The position numbers were made by a program, and so were the translations under genes. The notes under the pieces are model-generated. The model was not told the DNA's origin. It ran no database searches and worked only from the letters and a program-made list of their open reading frames with translations. A stretch of DNA of 64,000 nucleotides from an uncultured Clostridia bacterium (GTDB lineage Bacteria > Bacillota > Clostridia > Christensenellales > Borkfalkiaceae), in NCBI GenBank assembly GCA_944338165.1, contig CALVLN010000003.1, forward strand, positions 1 through 64,000. The letters are read 5' to 3'. Positions 15,654 to 25,727 of the stretch are shown here, piece by piece (position 1 is the first letter of the stretch; every line of letters starts with the position of its first letter).

Positions 15654-17015
15654 ATGTTTCCGAGAGATTTTGGCCTGTCGGGCGGAGTGTATATGATCGG
15701 GATCGGCGGCGTGAGCATGAGCGCGCTCGCCTGCCTTCTGTCCGACCGCGGCGTGCGCGTCCGCGGCAGCGATCGGGCGGAAAGTCCGCTCACGAGGCGG
15801 CTTATCGCGCGCGGCATTCCCGTCCACATCGGCGAGGAAGAGGAGATCCGCGAGGAGACCGTCGTCTGCACGGCGGCGATCCCGGCGGAGCATCCGCAGC
15901 GGAAGCGGGCGGAGGAGGCGGGAAAACGCCTTCTGACCCGCGCCCGTCTCCTGGGGATGGTGGCGGGGGCATTCCCGCACGTCATCTCCGTCGCGGGCAG
16001 CCACGGAAAGACGTCCTGCACGGCAATGCTGGCGCACGTGTTTGCGGCGGCGGGGCTGCCGTTTACCTGTCACATCGGCGGCGAGGATCTCGATTTCGGA
16101 AACTACGTCGCGCGCGGGGAGGAATATTTCATCACGGAAGCGTGCGAATACCGGCGCAGCTTTCTCTCGCTTTCGGGCGGCTGTGCGGTCGTTCTCAATA
16201 TCGACCGCGATCACATGGACTGTTACGGCAGCGAAGAGGCGCTCTGCGGGGCGTTCCGCAGCTATGTTTCGGCGGCGGAGTTCGCGTTGGTCAACGGGGA
16301 CGATCCCCGTGCCCGCGCGCTGCCGCACCGCGCGACGTTCGGGGTGACGGAAGGCGATTTCCGCGCCGTCGGTCTGCATGCGGACGGCGAGCGGTATTCC
16401 TTCCGGGCGGCGGAGGGGGATGCGGCGGCGGATATCACGCTCGGCGTATGCGGCCGCGTGTACGTGGAAGACGCCATGGCGGCGTATGCGGCCGCGCGCA
16501 GCTTCGGGATCCCGCCCGCGACGATCGCGGCGGGATTGAGATCGTTCCGCGGCGTCCGGCGGCGCTTTGAATTTATCGGGTTTCTGTGCGGCGCGCCCGT
16601 CATCAGCGATTACGCGCATCACCCGCGGGAGATGCGGGCGGCGCTTTCCACCGCGCAGGCGATCTGCCGCGGCACCGTACGCCTCGTCTTTCAGCCGCAT
16701 ACCTATTCCCGCACCAAAGACCTCATGCGGGAATTCGCCGACGTGCTCAGGGAGGCGGAATCGCCCGTCCTCTATGCGACGTACGCGGCGCGGGAGCCGT
16801 TTGACGGGGAAGGGAGCGCCGCCGCGCTCGCGGGGCACGTTCCGGAAGCCGTCTACGTGCAATCGCCCGCGCAGTTGCGCGGGCGGCTTCAGGGGTTGAT
16901 CGGAAAGGGGGATCTGGTGCTCGTTCTGGGCGCGGGGGACATCGATGCGATCGCGCGCTCCGTCCTCGATCAGAATTCGGCGGGTTTTCCTTTGCCTTCG
17001 CAGGCGGCGACGTAG
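15654..17015 (+). CDS. murC: UDP-N-acetylmuramate-L-alanine ligase
   Basis: A 453-residue Mur ligase that adds L-Ala to UDP-MurNAc in peptidoglycan synthesis. Domain 1 has MIGIGGVSMSALA. The ATP loop is AGSHGKTS (about 114-121). EACEYRRSF and LNIDRDHMDCYG match clostridial MurC rather than Mpl, and the C-terminal SDYAHHPREM and VFQPHTYSR motifs are typical. AGGATGAGAT precedes the ATG. Its last 46 bases overlap the end of the convergent DUF815 gene. Confidence 0.92.
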   Translation: MFPRDFGLSGGVYMIGIGGVSMSALACLLSDRGVRVRGSDRAESPLTRRLIARGIPVHIGEEEEIREETVVCTAAIPAEHPQRKRAEEAGKRLLTRARLLGMVAGAFPHVISVAGSHGKTSCTAMLAHVFAAAGLPFTCHIGGEDLDFGNYVARGEEYFITEACEYRRSFLSLSGGCAVVLNIDRDHMDCYGSEEALCGAFRSYVSAAEFALVNGDDPRARALPHRATFGVTEGDFRAVGLHADGERYSFRAAEGDAAADITLGVCGRVYVEDAMAAYAAARSFGIPPATIAAGLRSFRGVRRRFEFIGFLCGAPVISDYAHHPREMRAALSTAQAICRGTVRLVFQPHTYSRTKDLMREFADVLREAESPVLYATYAAREPFDGEGSAAALAGHVPEAVYVQSPAQLRGRLQGLIGKGDLVLVLGAGDIDAIARSVLDQNSAGFPLPSQAAT

Positions 17016-18157
17016 CCGATGAACTGCTTCGCGCGGCGCGGCGAACGGCCGCCCTTGAAAAGCGCCCAACGCTCCGCGAGCGCCTCCAGGCGTTCGGGGG
17101 GCGTTTTTATGCGGAGATCGCAGGCGAGCGCCCGCACGATGGCGAGATATTCCGCTTTCCCCGTTCCCGAGAAGAGCACGGTGATGCCGAAGCGGTCGGA
17201 GAGGGAGAGAAGTTCCTGTTCGCTGTCGTTTTCGTGCACGCTGTTGCGGCGCGAATCGAAATTTTCCTCCACGATGTGGCGGCGGTTGGACGTGGCGACG
17301 ATCATCACGTTTTCCGCCTGTCCTTCCATGGAACCCTGGAGCGACGCCTTGAGCGTGGAAAAGCGCGCGTCGTCTTCGGCGAGGGAAAAGTCGTCGATGA
17401 AGATGACGAACCGGAGGGGAACGGCGGCGAGCTGCGTCTTCAGGCGCGGCAGATCGAGGATGTCTTCCTTCCGGATCTCCACGAGCCGCAATCCGCGGGG
17501 AGCGAACTCGTTGACCATCGCGTGCACGGTGGAGGATTTCCCCGTGCCGCGGTCGCCGTATAAAAGCATATCGGAAAAGGGAAGCCCGCGCAGAAAGTTA
17601 TCGAAATTGTCGTAGACCTCCGCCTTTTCCCGTTCGTATCCCTTGAGGTCGGAAAGCCGCACCGAGGCGGGAGAAAAAATGGGCGCAAGCGCGCCGCCTT
17701 CGTAGCGGAACGCCGTCCTGCCGAGAAACTTTCCGCAGCCGTTTTCGCGGTAATAGGCGAACAGGCGGGGCAGCGTTTTTGGCGTGAGGGAATGGAGGGG
17801 AGCGGGGAGCTGTCCCGCCGAGTAGTCTTCCCCCTCGCCCGCACAGATCTGCCCGACGAGCAGGGCGAGGTCTGCAAGGAACGCCCGCTGCAGCCGTTCG
17901 GACGGCGTTTTCCCCGCCGCACAGGCGCGCGAAAAGGCGTTGTCGTCGCGCAGGGCCGCATCGCCCGCGTAGGTGAGGAAGGCGTCTTCGGCGCCCGCCT
18001 CGAACAGAAGATGGCAAAAGCGGGCGCGGAGCGCGGCGTTCTGCGGGTAAGCCGCCGCACGGGCGTAAGCGGCGATGAGCCCGTTTTTCAAAAGCCCGCG
18101 CAATACGGTGAGCGCGGAGAGGGCCCCGTAAGATGACTGCGACGTAATATCATTCAT
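16970..18157 (-). CDS. DUF815-family AAA+ ATPase
   Basis: A 395-residue ATPase of the DUF815 family, of unknown cellular role. The C-terminal half carries a Walker A loop [10 protein letters not shown] (about 209-218), Walker [11 protein letters not shown] and a sensor-like VATSNRRHI. The N-terminal about 170 residues are helical and poorly conserved. I chose the ATG at 18157 because the promoter -10 box (18188-18193) makes the earlier ATG at 18187 fall before the likely transcription start. Its 3' end overlaps murC by 46 bp tail to tail. Confidence 0.85.
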   Translation of the reverse strand: MNDITSQSSYGALSALTVLRGLLKNGLIAAYARAAAYPQNAALRARFCHLLFEAGAEDAFLTYAGDAALRDDNAFSRACAAGKTPSERLQRAFLADLALLVGQICAGEGEDYSAGQLPAPLHSLTPKTLPRLFAYYRENGCGKFLGRTAFRYEGGALAPIFSPASVRLSDLKGYEREKAEVYDNFDNFLRGLPFSDMLLYGDRGTGKSSTVHAMVNEFAPRGLRLVEIRKEDILDLPRLKTQLAAVPLRFVIFIDDFSLAEDDARFSTLKASLQGSMEGQAENVMIVATSNRRHIVEENFDSRRNSVHENDSEQELLSLSDRFGITVLFSGTGKAEYLAIVRALACDLRIKTPPERLEALAERWALFKGGRSPRRAKQFIGYVAACEGKGKPAEF

Positions 18158-18187
18158 ATATTCACCGATTCTTTTATATTTTCTCAT

Positions 18188-18216
18188 ATTATAGCCGTTT
18201 TTCCCGTAAAATGCAA
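18188..18216 (-). promoter_or_regulatory. promoter of the DUF815 gene
   Basis: On the minus strand TTGCAT, 17 bases, TATAAT. It decides between two possible starts of the ATPase gene. Confidence 0.7.
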
Positions 18217-18255
18217 CCGCTTGCGAAAAAATTTGCGTTTTTTTCCGCCGTATGC

Positions 18256-18284
18256 TTGACGGGAGAATGCGGAAGGGCTATAAT
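18256..18284 (+). promoter_or_regulatory. promoter of ilvC
   Basis: TTGACG, 17 bases, TATAAT; the leader to the ATG at 18313 is only about 22 bases, too short for a T-box or attenuator. Confidence 0.85.
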
Positions 18285-18312
18285 GAAAAAAAGAAGCGTT
18301 TGGAGGAATGAT

Positions 18313-19362
18313 ATGGCACATAAGATCTACGATCCGGAAACTCAGACGGCACGCATTTTCCACGAAGCAGACTGCGATCTCAACCGCCTGAAGGGCAAGA
18401 CGGTCGCCGTCATCGGCTTCGGCAGCCAGGGGCACGCGCATGCGCTCAACCTGAAGGACAGCGGCGTCAACGTCATCATCGGGCTCAACCGCGGCGGCAG
18501 AACGTGGCCGATCGCCGAACAGGCGGGCTTCAAGGTCTATCCCGTCAAGGAGGCGGCGGAACGGGCGGATATCATCATGATGCTCACGCCGGACGAGAAG
18601 ATGGCGGACATTTATAAGGAAAACGTGGAGCCCGTCCTCACGGAAGGCAAGTATCTCGCCTTTGCGCACGGGTTCAACATCCACTTCAAGCAGATCGTTC
18701 CTCCCGCCGACGTCAACGTGTTCATGATCGCGCCCAAGGGCCCCGGGCACACGGTGCGCAGCGAGTATCTGGAAGGCCACGGCGTCCCCGATCTCGTCGC
18801 CGTCTATCAGGATCCTTCCGGGGACACGATGGATATCGCGCTTGCGTATGCGCTCGGCATCGGCGGCGCGCGCGCTGGCGTTCTGGAAACGACGTTCAAG
18901 TGCGAGACGGAGACCGATCTCTTCGGCGAACAGGCCGTGCTTTGCGGCGGCGTCACCGCGCTGATGAAGGCGGGCTTCGAGACGCTCGTCGAAGCGGGGT
19001 ACGATCCGCGCAACGCCTATTTTGAATGCATCCACGAGATGAAGCTCATCGTCGACCTCATCTACAACGGCGGATTCAAGAAAATGCGCTATTCCATTTC
19101 CGACACGGCGGAGTTCGGCGATTACGAGACGGGCAAGCGCCTCATCACGCCGGAGACGAAGGCGGAGATGAAGAAGATCCTCACCGAGATCCAGGACGGC
19201 ACGTTTGCTTCCAAGTGGATCACGGAAAACAAGAGCGGCGGTCGCGCGCATTTCAATGCCTGCCGCGAGCGCGAGGCTTCGCAGGAACTGGAAAAGGTGG
19301 GCGAGGAGCTGCGCAAGCTCTACACCTGGAACCGCGAGGACAAATACAGCGAAACGAAATAA
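18313..19362 (+). CDS. ilvC: ketol-acid reductoisomerase
   Basis: A 349-residue class I enzyme of valine, leucine and isoleucine synthesis. It isomerises and reduces acetolactate or acetohydroxybutyrate with NAD(P)H and Mg2+. [17 protein letters not shown] (about 36-52) is the cofactor loop, and [27 protein letters not shown] and the C-terminal KWITEN region carry the catalytic residues. TTTGGAGG precedes the ATG at 18313. No ilvB, ilvN, ilvD or leu genes are nearby; it has its own promoter and terminator. Confidence 0.96.
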   Translation: MAHKIYDPETQTARIFHEADCDLNRLKGKTVAVIGFGSQGHAHALNLKDSGVNVIIGLNRGGRTWPIAEQAGFKVYPVKEAAERADIIMMLTPDEKMADIYKENVEPVLTEGKYLAFAHGFNIHFKQIVPPADVNVFMIAPKGPGHTVRSEYLEGHGVPDLVAVYQDPSGDTMDIALAYALGIGGARAGVLETTFKCETETDLFGEQAVLCGGVTALMKAGFETLVEAGYDPRNAYFECIHEMKLIVDLIYNGGFKKMRYSISDTAEFGDYETGKRLITPETKAEMKKILTEIQDGTFASKWITENKSGGRAHFNACREREASQELEKVGEELRKLYTWNREDKYSETK

Positions 19363-19370
19363 GCAAAAAA

Positions 19371-19396
19371 GGCTCTGTTTTTGGCAGAGCCTTTTA
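19371..19396 (+). terminator. intrinsic terminator of ilvC
   Basis: Stem GGCTCTG with CAGAGCC, T-rich loop, then TTTT; A-run on the other side. Confidence 0.8.
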
Positions 19397-19487
19397 AATT
19401 TTTCAGAATATTGGTTATTTTTCCTGAAAAAATATCCCGTTCACATAAAAAATTCGCAAAAAAGCCGAAAAAAATTTGATTTTGGTA

Positions 19488-19516
19488 TTGAAACCGAACG
19501 CAATATATAGTATAAT
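19488..19516 (+). promoter_or_regulatory. promoter of the glycogen cluster
   Basis: TTGAAA, 17 bases, TATAAT, 75 bases before the GTG start of glgB. The leader holds a 7-bp hairpin (GCAAACG/CGTTTGC). The rest of the spacer from 19397 is AT-rich and shows no gene. Confidence 0.8.
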
Positions 19517-19591
19517 AGAGAAGCTGAAACATGGCAGACAGCGGGCAAACGTCCGCCGTTTGCGGAGGCAGGATACCAAGGGGGACCGAAT

Positions 19592-21571
19592 GTGAAAAAG
19601 AACCAGGCAGAAGAAATTCAGAATGAGACCGATTTTCCGTTATACCTCTATCATCACGGGAAAAACGACAGGATCTATGAATTTCTCGGCGCACACAAGG
19701 CGGCGGAAAACGGGGCGGAAGGGTATATGTTCCGCGTCTGGGCGCCGCACGCGCAGAGCGTATCCGTCGTCGGCGACTTCAACGGCTGGGACGACGGCAA
19801 GCACGTCATGCACCGCATGATCGACAACGAGGTATTCGAACTCTTCATCCCCGGGCTGAAGCAGTACGACGTCTACAAGTATTGCATCACGGCGGCGGAC
19901 GGCCGCAAGCTCATGAAGGCGGATCCGGTGGGGTTCCACACGGAGACGCCGCCCGCGACCGCGTCCAAGCTCTACGATCTGGACGGTTACGAATGGGGGG
20001 ATGAGGAATTCTGCAGATCGCGCCCCGGGGAAAAGATCTTTTCCTCGCCCGTCAACATTTACGAAGTCAACCTTCTTTCCTGGCGGCGGCATGAAGACGG
20101 AAACTTCCTTTCCTACCGCGATCTCGCGGCGGAGCTCGTCCCGTACGTCAAGGAGATGGGGTATACCTACGTCGAATTCATGCCCGTTACCGAATTTCCC
20201 TTTGAAGGTTCGTGGGGGTATCAGGTAACGGGATATTTTGCCGTGACCTCCCGTATGGGGACGCCGCACGATTTCATGTACCTCGTAGATTGCTTCCACA
20301 GGGCGGGCATCGGCGTCATCCTCGACTGGGTCCCCGCGCATTTCCCCAAGGACGCGCAGGGGCTCTACGAATTTGACGGCCAGCCCCTTTACGAGAGCAG
20401 CCAGTGGGACAGGATGGAGCATAAGGCGTGGGGGACCCGCCGCTTCGATTACGGCAGAAACGAAGTGCTCTCCTTCCTCATTTCCGACGCCTGCTATTTC
20501 TTCGATAAATTCCACATCGACGGTCTGCGCGTGGACGCGGTCGCTTCCATGCTCTACCTCGATTACGACAAGCGCCCCGGCGAGTGGGTGCCGAATATTT
20601 ACGGCGAGAACAAAAACCTCGAGGCGATCGCCTTCCTGCGCCGCCTCAACGAGGCGGTCTTCCTGCGCTTCCCGTACGCGCTCATGATCGCGGAAGAATC
20701 GACGGCGTGGGGGCTGGTGACGCGTCCCGCTTCCGTCGGTGGGCTCGGGTTCAATTTCAAGTGGAATATGGGCTGGATGAACGACGTCATCTCCTACATC
20801 TCGCTCAATCCGTTCTTCCGCATGAACAACCACAACAAACTCACGTTCTCCATGATGTACGCCTTTTCGGAGAATTATATCCTGCCCATCTCGCACGACG
20901 AGGTGGTGCACGGCAAATGCTCGCTCATCAACAAGATGCCGGGCGAGTACGAGGAGAAGTTTGCGGGCGTACGCGCCTTCCTCGGCTATATGATGGCGCA
21001 CCCGGGCAAAAAGCTCAACTTTATGGGCTACGAGTTCGGGCAGTTCAAGGAATGGGACTATCACGTGGGGCTGGACTTCTTCCTGCCCGAGCAGTACGAT
21101 ATGCATCGCAAACTGCAGCATTACGTGAAGGCGCTCAACGAATTTTATAAGGCGAATCCCGCCCTCTTCGAGATCGAGGATTCGTGGGACGGGTTTGAAT
21201 GGCTTGCACCCGACGATGCAGACCGCAACGTCGTTTCCTTCATCCGCCGCGACAAGGCGGGGCGTGAGATCATCGCGCTCGTCAGCTTCTCGGGCGCGGT
21301 GGGCAAGGATTATCTCCTCGGCGTCAACGCGCGCGGCCGCTACGACATCGTCTTCAATTCCGACGATCCCGCATACGGCGGCGAAGGCGCGCTCAGCGGG
21401 AAGACGCTGACGGCGGTGAAAAAGCCGAGCCACGGAAAGGAATATTCCATTCTCCTCGACATGCCGAAGCTGACGTGTTTATACCTCGTCAAGTCGCCCG
21501 TGAAGAAGAGAACGGTCAAAGCAAAACTGCCCGGAACGAAAAAATCCAACGACGTTCCGGCTGAGAAATAA
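19592..21571 (+). CDS. glgB: 1,4-alpha-glucan branching enzyme
   Basis: A 659-residue GH13 enzyme that makes alpha-1,6 branches in glycogen. A CBM48 module (about 44-125, GDFNGWDDG) is followed by the TIM barrel; GLRVDAV gives nucleophile D315 and MIAEES gives the acid/base E368. EGSWGYQVTGYF and SHDEVVHGK are branching-enzyme landmarks. The start is GTG at 19592, with GGGGGA ahead. It opens the cluster and is followed by glgC after 21 bp. Confidence 0.94.
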   Translation: MKKNQAEEIQNETDFPLYLYHHGKNDRIYEFLGAHKAAENGAEGYMFRVWAPHAQSVSVVGDFNGWDDGKHVMHRMIDNEVFELFIPGLKQYDVYKYCITAADGRKLMKADPVGFHTETPPATASKLYDLDGYEWGDEEFCRSRPGEKIFSSPVNIYEVNLLSWRRHEDGNFLSYRDLAAELVPYVKEMGYTYVEFMPVTEFPFEGSWGYQVTGYFAVTSRMGTPHDFMYLVDCFHRAGIGVILDWVPAHFPKDAQGLYEFDGQPLYESSQWDRMEHKAWGTRRFDYGRNEVLSFLISDACYFFDKFHIDGLRVDAVASMLYLDYDKRPGEWVPNIYGENKNLEAIAFLRRLNEAVFLRFPYALMIAEESTAWGLVTRPASVGGLGFNFKWNMGWMNDVISYISLNPFFRMNNHNKLTFSMMYAFSENYILPISHDEVVHGKCSLINKMPGEYEEKFAGVRAFLGYMMAHPGKKLNFMGYEFGQFKEWDYHVGLDFFLPEQYDMHRKLQHYVKALNEFYKANPALFEIEDSWDGFEWLAPDDADRNVVSFIRRDKAGREIIALVSFSGAVGKDYLLGVNARGRYDIVFNSDDPAYGGEGALSGKTLTAVKKPSHGKEYSILLDMPKLTCLYLVKSPVKKRTVKAKLPGTKKSNDVPAEK

Positions 21572-21592
21572 GGAAGGGGGGACGTAAAACCT

Positions 21593-22792
21593 ATGCAAAG
21601 AAAGAAAGAATGCGTTGCCATGTTGCTCGCAGGCGGGCAGGGGAGCCGGCTCTATGCGCTGACGAACAATATCGCAAAACCCGCAGTCGCGTTTGGCGCA
21701 AAGTACAGGATCATTGACTTTCCGCTCTCCAACTGCATCAACTCCGGGATCGATACCGTCGGCGTGCTGACGCAGTATCAGCCGCTCGAGCTCAACGAAT
21801 ACATCGGTAACGGCCAGCCGTGGGATCTTGACCGCGCCTTCGGCGGCGTACATATCCTGTCGCCGTATCAGGGCAAGAAGAAGTCTTCCTGGTACGAAGG
21901 CACGGCAAACGCCATTTACCAGAACATGCGCTTCATGAAGCGGTACAATCCCGATTACGTGCTCATTCTTTCGGGCGATCACATCTACCGCATGGATTAT
22001 GCGGCGATGCTGAAGGCGCACAAAGAGACGGGCGCCGACTGCACGATCGCAGCCATCGAAGTGCCGATGAAGGAGGCGTCCCGCTTCGGGATCCTCAACA
22101 CCAACCCCGACGGCTCCATTTATGAGTTTGAGGAAAAACCCAAGCAGCCCAAATCCAACCTCGCTTCCATGGGTATTTATATCTTCACGGCGAGCAAACT
22201 CTTCAAGTATCTCGAGGAGGATGAGGCCAACCCCGATTCCAGCAAGGACTTCGGCAAGGACGTCCTGCCCGCCATGCTGAATGCGGGCGAGAAAATGTAT
22301 TCCTATCTCTTCAAGGGATATTGGAAGGACGTGGGGACGATCTCCGCGCTCTGGGAAGCCAACATGGATCTGCTCGGCGAAAAACCCGTCTTCGACGTCG
22401 GCGATTCCGGCTGGAAGATCCATTCCCGCAACCCGCTCGCGCCGCCCGAATACATCGGCGACGAGGCGGTCGTCGACAATTCCATGATCGCGCTCGGCTG
22501 CGAGATCGAGGGGACGGTCATCAATTCCGTGCTCGCGAGCAACGTCGTCGTCGAAGCGGGCGCCGTCGTCAAGGACAGCGTCATCATGGCAGGTACGGTG
22601 ATCAAGGCGGGCGCAAAAGTCAGCTATTCCATCATCGACGAAAACGTCGTGGTGGAGGACGGCGCGTGCGTCGGCACGGATAAGGAAGTCAAAAACGCGC
22701 AGATCGCCGTTCTCGGCAGACAGATCACCATCGGAAGCGGCGCAGTCGTGGAAGGCGGCAAGATCCTGGACAAAGATTATAAGGGGGAGTAA
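21593..22792 (+). CDS. glgC: glucose-1-phosphate adenylyltransferase, catalytic subunit
   Basis: A 399-residue ADP-glucose pyrophosphorylase. [22 protein letters not shown] (residues 10-31) is the nucleotide-binding and catalytic N-terminus; [10 protein letters not shown] and the FEEKPKQPK sugar-phosphate site follow. The C-terminal hexapeptide-repeat beta-helix starts about residue 290. It makes ADP-glucose for GlgA. The next gene, glgD, encodes the companion subunit 4 bp after the stop, as in Bacillus. Confidence 0.95.
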   Translation: MQRKKECVAMLLAGGQGSRLYALTNNIAKPAVAFGAKYRIIDFPLSNCINSGIDTVGVLTQYQPLELNEYIGNGQPWDLDRAFGGVHILSPYQGKKKSSWYEGTANAIYQNMRFMKRYNPDYVLILSGDHIYRMDYAAMLKAHKETGADCTIAAIEVPMKEASRFGILNTNPDGSIYEFEEKPKQPKSNLASMGIYIFTASKLFKYLEEDEANPDSSKDFGKDVLPAMLNAGEKMYSYLFKGYWKDVGTISALWEANMDLLGEKPVFDVGDSGWKIHSRNPLAPPEYIGDEAVVDNSMIALGCEIEGTVINSVLASNVVVEAGAVVKDSVIMAGTVIKAGAKVSYSIIDENVVVEDGACVGTDKEVKNAQIAVLGRQITIGSGAVVEGGKILDKDYKGE

Positions 22793-22796
22793 AGGT

Positions 22797-23903
22797 ATGG
22801 CATCCGCAGTAGGCGTTATTTTTTCCAACATTCACGACGAAGACATCCCCGAACTGTCCCGCCACAGAACGATGGGGTCCATCCCGTTCGGCGGCAGATA
22901 TCGGCTGATCGACTTCACGCTTTCCAATATGGTCAACTCCGGCATCACCACGGTGGGGCTGGTCACCAAGCACAATTATCAGTCGCTGCTCGATCATATC
23001 GGCAGCGGAAAAGACTGGGATCTGGCGCGCAAGGACGGCGGCGTCATCCTGCTCGCGCCCTATTCGGACGAGACGGATACCCCGTATACCAACCGTCTGG
23101 AAGCGCTCAAAGGCATCACGGGCTTCCTCACCCGCAGGAAGGAGGACTACGTCGTCATTTCCGACTGCGACTGCGTCGCCCGCCTCGATATCGCCGATAT
23201 CATCAGATTCCACGAGGAAAAGCAGGCGGACATCACCATGGTCTACCACAAGGGCAAGGTGCCCATGTCCTCCTACTACATCACGCTCTCTCCCGACGAG
23301 ACGGGCCGCGTCCAGGGGATGCAGATCACGCCGAAGACGGATGAGGACGTCGACCTTTACATCAACATCATGGTGCTGAAGCGGGAATTCCTGCTCAACA
23401 TCATCCGGGACGCCATCACGCGCGGGCTGAGCAGCTTCGGCCGCGACGTTCTGAGCCATAACCTGAAATCCATGCGCGTTTTCGGCTACTTCTTCGGCGG
23501 CTATTACGCGGGGATGGATTCGCTGCAGACCTATTACCGCAAAAATATGGAGCTGCTTGACAAGGACGTGCGCGATGCGCTCTTCGGCGCGCGCGACATT
23601 TATACCAAGGTGCGCGATTCGGCTCCTTCCAAATATCTCGACGGGGCAAAGGTGAAGGATTCGCTCATCTCGGACGGCTGCGTCATCGAGGGGACGGTGG
23701 AGCGCTGCATCCTCTTCCGCGGCGTACGGGTCGGGAAGGGGACGGTGCTGAAAAACAGCATCGTCATGCAGGATACGGTCATCGGCGCCAATGCCGAACT
23801 TGACTGCGTCATCACCGACAAAAACGTCGTCATCCGCGACAATATGCGCCTTGCCGGCTGCGAATCGCTCCCGTACTTCGTCATGAAGGGACGCATGCTG
23901 TGA
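22797..23903 (+). CDS. glgD: glucose-1-phosphate adenylyltransferase-like subunit GlgD
   Basis: A 368-residue paralogue of GlgC. The N-terminus IFSNIHDEDIPELSRHRTMGSIPFGGRYRLIDF lacks the GGxGSRL loop of GlgC, as expected for the non-catalytic, regulatory GlgD. The C-terminal part keeps the hexapeptide helix. GlgC and GlgD form a mixed tetramer in Firmicutes. The next gene, glgA, has its own promoter 140 bp away. Confidence 0.92.
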   Translation: MASAVGVIFSNIHDEDIPELSRHRTMGSIPFGGRYRLIDFTLSNMVNSGITTVGLVTKHNYQSLLDHIGSGKDWDLARKDGGVILLAPYSDETDTPYTNRLEALKGITGFLTRRKEDYVVISDCDCVARLDIADIIRFHEEKQADITMVYHKGKVPMSSYYITLSPDETGRVQGMQITPKTDEDVDLYINIMVLKREFLLNIIRDAITRGLSSFGRDVLSHNLKSMRVFGYFFGGYYAGMDSLQTYYRKNMELLDKDVRDALFGARDIYTKVRDSAPSKYLDGAKVKDSLISDGCVIEGTVERCILFRGVRVGKGTVLKNSIVMQDTVIGANAELDCVITDKNVVIRDNMRLAGCESLPYFVMKGRML

Positions 23904-23939
23904 TGCAACAATAAAACAGGATAGAATTTTTTGTCGACA

Positions 23940-23976
23940 TCACGCACAGACAATTGCAAATTTCGTCTGTGCGTGA
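23940..23976. promoter_or_regulatory. 12-bp perfect inverted repeat over the glgA promoter
   Basis: TCACGCACAGAC (23940-23951) and GTCTGTGCGTGA (23965-23976) are perfect complements separated by 13 bases. The -35 box lies in the gap and the right arm ends exactly at the -10 box. This is where a repressor would block polymerase. No T-run follows, so a terminator for glgD is unlikely. Confidence 0.65.
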
Positions 23977-23982
23977 TATAAT
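23954..23982 (+). promoter_or_regulatory. promoter of glgA
   Basis: TTGCAA, 17 bases, TATAAT, inside and next to the inverted repeat at 23940-23976. Confidence 0.75.
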
Positions 23983-24042
23983 AATGGTTCGGGACGCTTT
24001 GAAAGGGGAACGAACACGCAAGGGAAAATAAGGAGGAAAATT

Positions 24043-25695
24043 ATGAGCACGAAAAAGACATCGGCGAAAAAAGTCGTCGTAAAGGCGAAGAAAGCGGCCC
24101 CCGTCAGACAGGACACGGAAGAAAAAGCCGTTGCCGCGCCTGCGGAAGCGGTCAAAACGGAACCCGCGCCCGCTGCGGCGCCTGCCCCCGCCGAGGAAAA
24201 ACCCGAAGTGGAAGTGGTGGAGCAGACGGAGGAGGTCAAGGCGGCGGAACCTGCCGAGATCGTCGTCGTCCCCAAAAAGAAGATCTTGTTTGTGGCGTCC
24301 GAGGCGGCGCCCTTCATCGCGACGGGCGGGCTTGCCGAAGTCGTCGGCTCGCTCTCCAAGGCGCTGGCGCGCAACGAAGCGCTCGACGTCCGCGTCGTCA
24401 TTCCGCTCTATCAGGACGTGAAGAAGGAATACCGCAAAGATTTCCGCTTCCTCGGCAATATCTTCGTGCCGCTCTCCTGGCGCAACCAGTACTGCGGCAT
24501 CTTTGAGTACGTCATGGACGGCGTGACGTATTACTTCATCGACAACGAGTATTACTTCAAACGCCCCGGCTGCTACGGGTATTACGACGACGGCGAGCGG
24601 TTCGCCTTCTTCTCGCGCAGCGTGATGGAGATCTTGCCCTTCCTGAACTTCTACCCGGATATCCTGCACTGCCACGACTGGCAGGCGGCGCTCGCGGCGA
24701 TCTACCTGAAGACGATCTATTGCTTCCGCCCCGAGTATCAGTTCATCCGGTCCTTCTTTACCATTCACAACATAGAATATCAGGGGAAGTATTCCCTCGA
24801 TATCCTCGAGGATCTCTTCGGCATCTCCAACCGCTGGCGCTACCTGCTCGAGTGCGATCACTGCATCAATCTCATGAAGGCGGCGATCGAGTGCAGCGAG
24901 CGGTTCTCCACGGTCAGCCCGACCTATGCGGGGGAGATCAAGGATCCGTATTATTCGCACGGGTTGGACGGCATCGTCCGCCGCAACGAGTTCAAGCTCT
25001 GCGGCATCCTCAACGGCATCGATCCCGATTATTACAATCCCGCGACCGACCGCGCGCTGTTTGCCAACTACAGCGCGGAGGATCTCTCCAACAAGGCGAT
25101 CTGCAAGGAAGAGTTGCAGCACATGCTCAATCTTCCCGTCAAGCCGAATACGCCGATCATCGCCATGATCACGCGTCTCGTTTCGCATAAGGGGCTGGAT
25201 CTCGTCCGCGAAGTCATCGAACAGGTCCTGCGCAACGACGTGCAGTTCGTTTTGCTGGGGACGGGCGATTCCATTTACGAAAATTATTTTTCCGATCTCG
25301 CGCGCCGCTATCAGGGGAAGGTCGCAGCCATCATTTCCTTCAACTCCGATCTCTCGCGCAAGATCTATTCGGGGGCGGATCTCTTCCTCATGCCGTCCAA
25401 GAGCGAGCCTTGCGGCCTTTCGCAGATGATCGCGTCCCGTTACGGTACGGTTGCGATCGTCCGTGAGACGGGCGGCCTTCGCGACAGCATCACGCCGTAC
25501 GGCGCGGGCGGCAACGGGTTTACCTTCCACGACTATAACGCCTACGATATGCTTTACGTCATCAACGAGGCGATCGGCGTGTATTACAACCGCGACGAGT
25601 GGATAAAATTAGTCAAGAAAGCCATGAATACCGATTTCTCGTGGGCAAGATCCGCCAAGGATTACGAGAACGTGTATTACGGCATGCTGAAATAA
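24043..25695 (+). CDS. glgA: glycogen synthase with Lys/Ala/Pro-rich N-terminal extension
   Basis: A 550-residue GT5 glycosyltransferase that extends alpha-1,4-glucan from ADP-glucose. The catalytic core starts about residue 80 (KKKILFVASEAAPF). HCHDWQAAL, FTIHNIEYQG, GILNGIDPDYYNP and PSKSEPCGLSQM are GT5 landmarks. Two oddities: an extra N-terminal tail of about 78 residues, basic then Glu/Ala/Pro-rich, and Ala at residue 93 (FIATGGLAEV) where most enzymes have the ADP-glucose-contacting Lys of KxGGL. AAGGAGG lies before the ATG. Confidence 0.93.
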   Translation: MSTKKTSAKKVVVKAKKAAPVRQDTEEKAVAAPAEAVKTEPAPAAAPAPAEEKPEVEVVEQTEEVKAAEPAEIVVVPKKKILFVASEAAPFIATGGLAEVVGSLSKALARNEALDVRVVIPLYQDVKKEYRKDFRFLGNIFVPLSWRNQYCGIFEYVMDGVTYYFIDNEYYFKRPGCYGYYDDGERFAFFSRSVMEILPFLNFYPDILHCHDWQAALAAIYLKTIYCFRPEYQFIRSFFTIHNIEYQGKYSLDILEDLFGISNRWRYLLECDHCINLMKAAIECSERFSTVSPTYAGEIKDPYYSHGLDGIVRRNEFKLCGILNGIDPDYYNPATDRALFANYSAEDLSNKAICKEELQHMLNLPVKPNTPIIAMITRLVSHKGLDLVREVIEQVLRNDVQFVLLGTGDSIYENYFSDLARRYQGKVAAIISFNSDLSRKIYSGADLFLMPSKSEPCGLSQMIASRYGTVAIVRETGGLRDSITPYGAGGNGFTFHDYNAYDMLYVINEAIGVYYNRDEWIKLVKKAMNTDFSWARSAKDYENVYYGMLK

Positions 25696-25727
25696 TCTCA
25701 ATTTCAAATACAGGAGCAACTTAGCCA

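Noticed and set aside
18262..18312. T-box or attenuator in front of ilvC
   Set aside because: The leader between the -10 box and the ATG is too short for any known leader regulator.
24770..24785. ACATAGAATATCAG in glgA as another dispersed-repeat copy
   Set aside because: The codons encode the conserved NIEYQG of glycogen synthases and only a few bases match the consensus.
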